Shown one piece after another: positions 14,324 through 19,819 of a stretch of DNA of 19,819 nt (positions are counted from its first letter, which is position 1; each line of letters opens with the position of its first letter). The stretch is from Bacillota bacterium (GTDB lineage Bacteria > Bacillota_E > Symbiobacteriia > JAMDAP01): contig JAMDAP010000125.1 in assembly GCA_023484675.1 (NCBI GenBank), positions 1 through 19,819 on the forward strand, in the 5' to 3' direction. The notes below the pieces were generated by a model. It did no database searches and had not been told where the DNA came from. It saw only the letters and a list, made by a program, of their open reading frames with translations. Made by a program: the position numbers and the translations under genes.

Positions 14324-14689
14324 ATGACTCAGAGCCAAGGTACAGCCGTTTTAGCCATTGTGGCGCTGTGGTCAACGCTGGCCAAGAAGCAGTACCCCGA
14401 ACGTAGCCAGGTGGCCACTGGCTTCCAGTTTCTTGTTGTTGTGGGGCTGCTGTTTGGGGTAGTCAGTCTCGCCACCGGTGACCTTGCCGATATACTCGGG
14501 TACTTGTTGGATTTCGCCGCCATCTTTGGACTTATGTACTGGATAGGGAGCTGGATCTATCGCGACGCTAAAGCTCGCGGCTGGAATGGGTTCTGGTGGG
14601 GTGGATTCGGCGGAACGCTGAACCTCTTCGGAGCCATAGCATGGCTCATAGTCCGCCCCAGGAAGACCGTCTTTGCGAAGCAGGGGTAG
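14324..14689 (+). CDS. Small membrane protein of unknown function
   Basis: 121 residues with three probable membrane segments: about 34-53 (FLVVVGLLFGVVSLA), 58-80 (LGYLLDFAAIFGLMYWIGSW) and 90-111 (WGGFGGTLNLFGAIAWLIV). A basic cytoplasmic-type loop 'YRDAKARGWN' separates the last two, and the short C-terminus is basic. I do not recognise the family. Similar 'RDAKxRGxN' loops occur in small envelope proteins. ATG 14324 follows GGGGGAAGGG with a good spacing. It starts 53 bases after the SIR2 stop on the same strand, so the two genes may be co-transcribed. Its stop lies right at the point where transposase homology begins, so the original 3' end could have been altered by insertion. Confidence 0.6.
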   Translation: MTQSQGTAVLAIVALWSTLAKKQYPERSQVATGFQFLVVVGLLFGVVSLATGDLADILGYLLDFAAIFGLMYWIGSWIYRDAKARGWNGFWWGGFGGTLNLFGAIAWLIVRPRKTVFAKQG

Positions 14690-14691
14690 TC

Positions 14692-15177
14692 CCCCGGCAC
14701 GGCACTGTGAGCCTATTGGCCGGGCTTGATCTGGCCACGGGCGAGGTCATTGGGCTGGTCCGGGACCGGCATCGGAACCATGAATTCGTCGAGTTTCTGC
14801 AGACGCTGGACGCCAAATACCCTGAGAACGTGCGTATCCAAGTAATCCTGGACAATCATTCGGCCCATACCTCCAAGGAAACCCGGGCTTACCTGGCCAC
14901 GGTTCCGAACTGGTTCGAGTTCGTCTTCACGCCGCTTCACGGCTCCTGGCTGAACCTGATTGAGGTGTTCTTTGCCAAGATGACCCACCAGGTGCTCCGA
15001 CACATCCAAGTTGCCTCGAAGGCAGAACTGGTGCAGCGATTGGAGCTATACCTCCGGGAAGTGAACGACCATCCTGTGCAATTCCGGTGGACTCACTTTA
15101 CGCCCCTCGAAACCATAGTCGCTGACGTTGTCGATCTCGTGGCTCTCCTCGTGGCGGAAAAGAGACCCTCGCGTTAG
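14692..15177 (+). pseudogene. IS630-family transposase, 5'-truncated remnant
   Basis: The frame encodes the C-terminal half of an IS630/Tc1-mariner-type DDE transposase. It opens at 'RHGTVSLLAGLDLATGEV'. The second catalytic Asp is in 'ILDNHSAHTSKETRAYL' and the final acidic residue in 'FTPLHGSWLNLIEVFFAKM', followed by 'VQRLELYLREVNDHPVQFRW'. The helix-turn-helix DNA-binding region and the first catalytic Asp are absent. The frame is open further upstream only as overlap with the membrane-protein gene. I see no matching terminal inverted repeats or TA duplication at both ends. The remnant is therefore inactive and marks past mobile-element activity. Confidence 0.85.
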
Positions 15178-15183
15178 CGAGGG
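15166..15183 (+). terminator. Hairpin at the transposase stop
   Basis: CCCTCGC (15166-15172) and GCGAGGG (15177-15183) form a perfect 7-bp stem with a GTTA loop that includes the stop codon. No T-run follows directly (CCTCACTTCTTTC), so termination is possible but weak. It could also be part of the element's end. Confidence 0.4.
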
Positions 15184-15221
15184 CCTCACTTCTTTCAGGC
15201 CATCAAGGAAGCCGGCAGTCC

Positions 15222-15640
15222 TTAACCCGGCCGCCTCTCCTTCTTCACCAAAGTACCGAGCAGAAGGTCCCCTAGTTTGGCGGCCGCATCCCGCCCCATA
15301 TCGGGCAGCAGATGCGCGTAGACGTCGCCAGTCACCTGGACGGACGAATGCCCGAGCCGGGCCCGGATGACCTTCAGATGAACCCCCTGCGAGATCAGCA
15401 GGCTGGCGCTGGTGTGCCGAAGGTCGTGGAAGCGGATGGGCGGCAGGCCGGCGCTCTCCAGGAGCCTGTGGAAGTCCCGCCTGACCAGGTTCGTGGCACT
15501 CAGGGGTGTCCCGACGTGCGTGCAGAACACCAGTCCGTTGTCCTGGTAGGCGGCGCCGGCCGCGAGGCGTTCCTCAGCCTGGTGGGGGCGTTTCACGGCC
15601 GGCCGAAACCTTGACGCCTCGACTGCGTCTTTAGGCGCAG
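15222..15640 (-). pseudogene. Tyrosine recombinase (phage-type integrase), C-terminal remnant
   Basis: The minus-strand frame encodes the catalytic C-terminus of a phage-type integrase: 'NGLVFCTHVGTPLSATNLVRRDFHRLL', the HDLRHT box (His and second Arg), 'LGHSSVQVTGDVYAHLLPDM' with the conserved His and nucleophilic Tyr. The arm-binding and core-binding domains and the first catalytic Arg are missing. Homology fades near 'APKDAVEASRFR', around 15630. The frame continues to 15782 only because it overlaps the next gene on the other strand. It is a decayed gene and marks the right edge of the accessory segment that begins after tRNA-Thr. Confidence 0.85.
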
Positions 15641-15646
15641 AAAGAG

Positions 15647-16489
15647 GTGGTTCAGCTGCAACGGAGCCATAAAGCAGTACTCTTGACGGTTGTCCTCGGG
15701 CTGGCCCTGACGGGAGCGGCCTGTTCATCGAAAGCGGGGCAGCAGCCGGCCCCCGCGAATCCGGCGGCGGGTTCGGGCCCATCGCAACCGGAGCCGGCGT
15801 CCCCGGGCGCCCGCCAGAATCCGCCCATTCCGCAGCCCGACCCTCAGCCGTCCGCGCCGTCGGCTTCCGCCGGCCCCCGGATCAGCCTCGAGGACGAGTC
15901 GTCACGAGATCCGGAACTGGCGGTCTTTATGAAGTCCCTTCGTGAGGCCGTGGCGGCCAGGGACAAGGATCGCCTGCTGGCCATGATGTCGGACAACATC
16001 ACGTACACCTTCGGCATCGATAACGGCAAGCAGGGGTTCATCAAGCAGGCGCAGTTGGACACCAACCCGGCCGACTCGCCCTTGTGGCCCGTTCTGGACG
16101 AGATCCTGTCTCTGGGCGGAGCCTTCATAAATGACCGGCTCTATTTCGCGCCGAACTTCTTCGTTCACTTTCCAGAGGGGTACGACCAGTTCGAATACCT
16201 GGCCGTCATCGGGGACGGAGTCGCCGTCCGTGAGTCTCCTGACCCCCAAGGCACCGTTCTGGCGCGGCTGAGTTACACCGTGGTGAAGGTTGAGGGCGGC
16301 TCACAGCCGGTCGGACCGGAGGTAGAGGTGGACGGCAAACGTTATGGCTGGGTGCCGGTGGTCCTGGCCGACGGGCGCAAGGGCTACATCCTGGACAAGT
16401 TCGTACGCCACCCGCTGGAGGCCCGCCTGGGCGTCGGCAAGACGGACGACGGCAAGTGGCAGATCCAGGCCCTGGTGGCCGGCGACTGA
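15647..16489 (+). CDS. Putative lipoprotein with C-terminal SH3-like domain
   Basis: 280 residues. An N-terminal basic and hydrophobic segment (AVLLTVVLGLALTGAAC) ends in a Cys at residue 26, which suggests a lipoprotein. The residue at -3 is Gly rather than the usual Leu, so processing is not certain. A Pro/Ser/Ala-rich linker (about 27-78) tethers a folded part. Its middle resembles an NTF2-like helical start ('AVFMKSLREAVAARDKDRLLAMMSDNITYTFG'), and its end is SH3-like ('GDGVAVRESPDPQGTVLARLSYTVVKVEG', 'YGWVPVVLADGRKGYILDKFV'). Such domains often bind cell-wall peptides. The start is uncertain: GTG 15647 overlaps the AAAGAGGTG ribosome site, and CTG 15656 would be better spaced. It converges on the M23 gene. 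Confidence 0.7.
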   Translation: MVQLQRSHKAVLLTVVLGLALTGAACSSKAGQQPAPANPAAGSGPSQPEPASPGARQNPPIPQPDPQPSAPSASAGPRISLEDESSRDPELAVFMKSLREAVAARDKDRLLAMMSDNITYTFGIDNGKQGFIKQAQLDTNPADSPLWPVLDEILSLGGAFINDRLYFAPNFFVHFPEGYDQFEYLAVIGDGVAVRESPDPQGTVLARLSYTVVKVEGGSQPVGPEVEVDGKRYGWVPVVLADGRKGYILDKFVRHPLEARLGVGKTDDGKWQIQALVAGD

Positions 16490-16525
16490 GGCCCAGGCAA
16501 GACAACTTGCAGGCAGGAAAGGAGA

Positions 16526-16551
16526 AGCGCCGGACGGCATCGTCCGGCGCT
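16526..16551 (+). terminator. Shared hairpin between convergent genes
   Basis: AGCGCCGGACG (16526-16536) and CGTCCGGCGCT (16541-16551) form an 11-bp perfect stem with a GCAT loop. On the plus strand CTCTTGATG follows, and on the minus strand TCTCCTTTCC. It lies 37 bases after the lipoprotein stop and 40 bases beyond the end of the M23 gene, so it can serve both as a bidirectional terminator. Confidence 0.75.
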
Positions 16552-16590
16552 CTCTTGATGCTATCGGCGGAAGAAGTCAGGGGCGAGGTG

Positions 16591-17604
16591 TCAGGGCAAG
16601 TAGGAGAGGGGGTTCTTCTGCGTGCCGCCCACCCGCACCTCGAAGTGCAGGTGGGGGCCGGTGGAGTCGCCGGTGGAACCGGATAGGCCGATCCGCTCCC
16701 CCTGGTCCACTGATTCGCCGATGTTCACGTTGATCTCGGACAGATGGGCGTAAAGGCTGCTGGTGCCGTCACCGTGGTTGATGATGACGGCCTTGCCATA
16801 GCCTCCGTCCCAGCCCGCCAGGGAGACCCGGCCGCTGCGGCTGGCGCCGACGGGCGTGCCCTGTGCCACGGCGATGTCGATCCCCTCATGAAAGCTCCCC
16901 CAGCGCGGACCGAACTTGGAGGTCACGGGGCCACGGACGGGCCAATTCCAGGAAGTACTGGTGCGGCCTCCGGCCAGCGACCGGGAGGTGGAGGCGGTAC
17001 GGACCCGATCCAGGGAGGGAGGCTTGGCGCCAGGCAGAAGGAGTACCATCGCCGGTTGAAGGGCTTGCGAAGCCTCAAGGCTGTTGGCGTTTTGAATGGC
17101 GTCGGCGCTGATGCTGAAACGAAGGGCCAAGCCGGAGAGGGTGTCACCCTCCTTGACATGGTAAGCGAACCCTGCCACCAGAGGGACCAGCAGATCCTTG
17201 CCGGGACCAATCAGATCGCCGCTCCCCAGGCCGTTGGAGGCCGCGATCTGCTCCACCGAAGAGCCGTACCGCCGGGCGATGTCCCACAGGTTGTCGCCCT
17301 CCTGCACGCGGTACATCATCAAGCCCGATGGCAAGGGCGTCTGCTCCGTGGGGACGGGGGCGGACAGGCCGCCTTCAGTTTGAGCGGCGAGCAGCGTGTG
17401 CCGGCTCATCAACTCCGGCGCATTCGCAACTGAATCGGCGGCTGGGCCGGCCTCAGCGGATCGCTTGCCAGCCGTTTCAGAACGAGAAAGCATGCCGAAG
17501 GCCGTGGCTGCCACCAGGGCGATCGCCGCCAAGCCTATGGACAAAGTGGCCAGCCGCGGCGCCCTGGCGCCGGGCGGGCCAGCCTTTTGGTCCTCCAAAC
17601 GCAA
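16591..17604 (-). CDS. LysM-LysM-M23 peptidoglycan endopeptidase
   Basis: About 337 residues. One N-terminal membrane helix (about 18-39) anchors the protein or exports it. Two LysM domains follow (about 97-141 and 147-191), which bind glycan strands. The C-terminal M23 zinc peptidase (about 222-326) has 'SFHEGIDIAV' (His239, Asp243), 'LYAHLS' (His287) and 'GPHLHFEV' (His320). All expected ligands are present, so it is probably active and cuts peptide cross-links in the wall. The start is TTG 17604 (or TTG 17607), after AAAAGG at 17617-17612. The longer open frame upstream would run through the promoter. It is divergent from hemL and convergent with the lipoprotein gene. Confidence 0.9.
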   Translation of the reverse strand: MRLEDQKAGPPGARAPRLATLSIGLAAIALVAATAFGMLSRSETAGKRSAEAGPAADSVANAPELMSRHTLLAAQTEGGLSAPVPTEQTPLPSGLMMYRVQEGDNLWDIARRYGSSVEQIAASNGLGSGDLIGPGKDLLVPLVAGFAYHVKEGDTLSGLALRFSISADAIQNANSLEASQALQPAMVLLLPGAKPPSLDRVRTASTSRSLAGGRTSTSWNWPVRGPVTSKFGPRWGSFHEGIDIAVAQGTPVGASRSGRVSLAGWDGGYGKAVIINHGDGTSSLYAHLSEINVNIGESVDQGERIGLSGSTGDSTGPHLHFEVRVGGTQKNPLSYLP

Positions 17605-17638
17605 CAACCTGCCTTTTAAATCAAAGTTGGCGGACCCT

Positions 17639-17666
17639 ATTATACCACGCCGAGGATATCTGTAAA
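17639..17666 (-). promoter_or_regulatory. Promoter of the M23 endopeptidase gene
   Basis: On the minus strand TTTACA (17666-17661), 16 bases, then a perfect TATAAT (17644-17639). The predicted transcript starts near 17632, about 28 bases before the TTG start codon, which supports that start over any upstream one. Confidence 0.75.
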
Positions 17667-17786
17667 CCTTTCCTTTGGCCGCAGGTAATGGAAAGTGTAG
17701 CGTGCTTCCGGTAAGGACCGGGGGACTCCGCAGGACAGGCCGCGCCCCGTGCCGAATACATACCACCGGCTGCAGCAGGAAAGCTT

Positions 17787-17820
17787 GGCCTCCGGCGGGC
17801 CCTACATCTGACCGGAGGCC
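17787..17820 (+). promoter_or_regulatory. Inverted repeat in the hemL leader
   Basis: GGCCTCCGG (17787-17795) and CCGGAGGCC (17812-17820) form a perfect 9-bp stem with a 16-base loop, 18 bases before the hemL ribosome site. There is no T-run. I found no T-box, cobalamin riboswitch or other known riboswitch core between 17667 and 17853, and no convincing promoter for hemL. Confidence 0.5.
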
Positions 17821-17853
17821 TTGCCCTGCCCGGAAGAAGAGGAGGTCTCAAGG

Positions 17854-19158
17854 TTGTCGCAAGAGCGTTATCGCAGGTCAGAGCAACTCTATCAGAAGGC
17901 ACTGGAAGTTATCGTCGGAGGCGTAAACAGCCCGGCCCGTTCCTTCAAAGCGGTAGGCGGGGGAGCGCCGGTGTTTGCAGAACGGGGCCAGGGAGCCTAC
18001 CTCTGGGACGTGGACGGCAACCGCTACATCGATTACCTCGGGGCGTACGGGCCGCTGATCCTTGGCCACGCCCATCCGGAGATGACCGCGGCCATCGCCC
18101 AGGCCGCGCCCCGGGGCACGCTTTACGGGGTCCCCACCGGGCTGGAGGTTGAGCTGGCGGAGCGCATTCGCCAGGCGATGCCCGGCATGGAGCGGGTGCG
18201 CTTTGTCAACTCCGGCACGGAGGCGGTGATGACCGCCGTGCGCCTGGCGCGGGCGGCGACGGGGCGCGACCGGGTCATCAAGTTTGAAGGCTGTTACCAC
18301 GGCCACTCCGACATCGCTCTGGTCAAGGCGGGCTCGGGCCCTTCCACCCTGGGCATTGCCGACAGCGCCGGCGTGCCGAAGCACGTGGCGGCCGACGTCA
18401 TCAGCCTCCCCTTCAACGACCTGGAGGCGCTGGAGGCGGCCCTCGACCGGTGGGGGAGCGAGGTGGCGGCCGTTCTGGTGGAGCCCATCGTCGGCAACAT
18501 GGGCATTGTGGCGCCTGAACCGGGCTATCTGGACGGAGTGACCCGGCTGGTCCATGGCGCCGGCGCTCTGGTGATCTACGACGAAGTGATCACCGGCTTC
18601 CGGTTCACCTACGGCGGGGCGCAGGACCTCCTGGGCCAGAAGCCTGACCTGACCTGCCTCGGCAAGATCATCGGCGGGGGGCTGGCCCTGGGCGCCTACG
18701 GCGGGCGCAGAGACCTGATGGACCTGATGGCTCCCAAGGGGTCCACCTACCAGGCCGGCACCCTGGCCGGCAATCCCTTGTCGGTTTCAGCCGGCCTCAA
18801 GGCCCTGGAGATCCTGAAGCGGCCGGGGACCTACGAGGGGTTGGAGGAGATGTCCCGGTACCTGGCCGATGGCGTCCTGAGCCTGGCCCGGGAGGCGGGC
18901 CACACGGTGCAACTCAACCGCTGGGGCTCCGGGTTCACGCTGTTCTTCACCGATATTCCGGTTCGCAATTACACCGCGGCGCAAACCGCCGACCCGCAGC
19001 TCTTTGCCCGCATGTTTCGGGGTCTTCTGGATCGCGGCGTCCATCTGGCGCCGTCACGCTTTGAAGCCTGGTTCCTGTCCATCGCCCACCGCCGCTCTGA
19101 CCTTGACGCGACATTGGAGGCGGCCCGGGAGGTCTTCCACGACATGAGGGTCAGCTAG
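17854..19158 (+). CDS. hemL: Glutamate-1-semialdehyde 2,1-aminomutase
   Basis: 434 residues, the family length. PLP-dependent conversion of glutamate-1-semialdehyde to 5-aminolevulinate, the last step of the C5 route to tetrapyrroles. It opens with '[23 protein letters not shown]'. It has '[23 protein letters not shown]' (phosphate cup around 117-124), '[11 protein letters not shown]' (Asp243) and '[17 protein letters not shown]', with the PLP-binding Lys271. TTG 17854 is chosen because GAGGAGGT (17839-17846) stands seven bases before it, and TTG 17821 has no ribosome site. No other heme genes are in the window, so it appears to be a lone gene here. Confidence 0.96.
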   Translation: MSQERYRRSEQLYQKALEVIVGGVNSPARSFKAVGGGAPVFAERGQGAYLWDVDGNRYIDYLGAYGPLILGHAHPEMTAAIAQAAPRGTLYGVPTGLEVELAERIRQAMPGMERVRFVNSGTEAVMTAVRLARAATGRDRVIKFEGCYHGHSDIALVKAGSGPSTLGIADSAGVPKHVAADVISLPFNDLEALEAALDRWGSEVAAVLVEPIVGNMGIVAPEPGYLDGVTRLVHGAGALVIYDEVITGFRFTYGGAQDLLGQKPDLTCLGKIIGGGLALGAYGGRRDLMDLMAPKGSTYQAGTLAGNPLSVSAGLKALEILKRPGTYEGLEEMSRYLADGVLSLAREAGHTVQLNRWGSGFTLFFTDIPVRNYTAAQTADPQLFARMFRGLLDRGVHLAPSRFEAWFLSIAHRRSDLDATLEAAREVFHDMRVS

Positions 19159-19353
19159 GCGTCACCGCCGCCGGGCCCGGGCGCAGACCCGCTGCCGACT
19201 CGTCAGCAAGGGCAGTTTGCATAAAACCGGGGCGGACGGGGAACCCCTACTTTCGCCAGCAACCTTTTTAGAAAGAGGGGTTGTTGGAAAGGCAGGAAAC
19301 GACCCCCGAATGGAGAAATTATTTCATCCACCTTTCCTCGGGAGGGACTCCCG
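19159..19353 (+). other. Intergenic region before the last gene
   Basis: 195 bases without a gene in any frame that I would support. The strongest structure is an imperfect hairpin at 19260-19283 (CAACC with GGTTG, extended by several G-U pairs). A GGGG-AA-CCCC palindrome lies at about 19238-19247. I see no consensus promoter and no T-run of terminator type. The ribosome site of the next gene (CGGGAGGGA, 19339-19347) ends it. The length would allow a regulatory leader, but none could be identified. Confidence 0.4.
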
Positions 19354-19819
19354 ATGTGGCAGTCTCACAGATTCCCCGCCCGGCGGCTGTTCCTGGTGGG
19401 CGCCATCCTGGCGCTCACAGCCCTTGCCATGGCCTGGCGCTACTACGCCGCCAGCCGGTACGCCTATGCCTCCGGTCCGTCTGACGATGCCTCGGCTGCG
19501 GCTGCAGCGGGCGGACAGGCGGGCGGGGACGCCGCAGCCCGGTCGGTGGCCGCGGTAACGATTGCTGTAGCCGGCCGGCCGGTGGTGGCAGTTGCCGACC
19601 GATCGGCGGCGGAGGCCGTGCTGCAGGCCATTGAAGCGGAGTACCGCCGGGGGCTGGACAGCCAGACCACGGTGAAACAGGTTTCCATCAAGGAGCAGGT
19701 GACTTTCTCCGAGACGCGGACGCCCCCCGAGCAGATCCGCACGGCCGATGAGGCCAAGCGCATTTTGGCACGGGGAACGGACAAGCTGCTCAACTATACG
19801 GTGAAAGTAGGGGTTCCCC
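19354..19819 (+). CDS. Exported cell-wall-type protein, 5' part (probable LysM/G5/M23 endopeptidase family)
   Basis: The frame is open to the window end (155 residues seen). A signal or anchor helix (about 10-28, RRLFLVGAILALTALAMAW) is followed by an Ala/Gly-rich linker (about 48-62). Then comes a domain with 'VAGRPVVAVADRSAAEAVLQAIEAEYRRG', 'VKQVSIKEQVTFSETRTPPEQIRTADEAKRIL' and 'NYTVKVG'. This N-terminal layout is typical of Bacillota wall peptidases that continue with LysM, G5 and M23 domains; those parts would lie beyond the window, so the function is inferred. ATG 19354 follows CGGGAGGGA with six bases between. Confidence 0.7.
   Translation, partial: MWQSHRFPARRLFLVGAILALTALAMAWRYYAASRYAYASGPSDDASAAAAAGGQAGGDAAARSVAAVTIAVAGRPVVAVADRSAAEAVLQAIEAEYRRGLDSQTTVKQVSIKEQVTFSETRTPPEQIRTADEAKRILARGTDKLLNYTVKVGVP

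Noticed and set aside
12306..15640. Exact attachment-site duplication of the tRNA-Thr 3' end
   Set aside because: I looked for the T-arm and acceptor sequence downstream to the integrase remnant and found no second copy.
16744..17433. 229-residue plus-strand frame opposite the M23 gene
   Set aside because: Low-complexity Gly/Arg shadow; the minus strand has intact LysM and M23 motifs and a good promoter.
19159..19353. Partial likeness to a c-di-AMP (ydaO-type) riboswitch: GGGGAACCC near 19238 and a GTCAGC at 19202, before a wall-hydrolase-like gene
   Set aside because: The conserved blocks are in the wrong order and spacing, and the GCCGAA and final junction elements are not found. Not strong enough to call.

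Overview
The window looks like a high-GC Bacillota (Firmicutes) chromosome. The reasons are the gene order rpsF-ssb-rpsR-(MazG-like)-yybS-rplI-lonC-dnaB-purA, a LonC-type protease, strong purine-rich Shine-Dalgarno sites, frequent GTG and TTG starts, sigma-A-like promoters and tRNA genes that encode their CCA end. Several proteins fit a Gram-positive envelope: two or three LysM/M23-type cell-wall proteins and a putative lipoprotein. I cannot name the genus from sequence alone; the lineage is inferred from family knowledge.

Layout, part 1 (1-10.4 kb, plus strand, conserved core). The 3' end of a beta-propeller-like gene is followed by a CvpA-family membrane protein, an MscS-type channel and a DUF951 protein. 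A consensus promoter at the 3' end of the DUF951 gene then drives a structured leader and rpsF-ssb-rpsR, closed by a strong hairpin. Next come a MazG-like protein, YybS/DUF2232, rplI, lonC and dnaB, closely packed and partly overlapping. purA has its own consensus promoter and a leader with two hairpins.

Part 2 (10.4-15.65 kb, accessory). An acyltransferase-3 membrane protein is followed by two tRNA genes (Gly-CCC and Thr-CGT), each with its own promoter and terminator-like hairpin, with a very small LysM gene between them. After the tRNA-Thr terminator the character changes to a foreign-looking segment. It holds a SIR2-domain protein in which the expected catalytic His of the HGD motif is Asn, a small three-helix membrane protein, a 5'-truncated IS630-type transposase, and on the minus strand the C-terminal remnant of a tyrosine recombinase. 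This is the best candidate for something undescribed: a possible SIR2 plus membrane-protein defence pair on a decayed island. An 11-bp piece of tRNA-Gly recurs at the island's left edge.

Part 3 (15.65-19.8 kb, core-like again). A putative SH3-like lipoprotein converges on a LysM-LysM-M23 endopeptidase (minus strand) across a shared hairpin. Divergent from the peptidase is hemL (glutamate-1-semialdehyde aminotransferase), followed by the start of another exported cell-wall-type protein that runs off the window.
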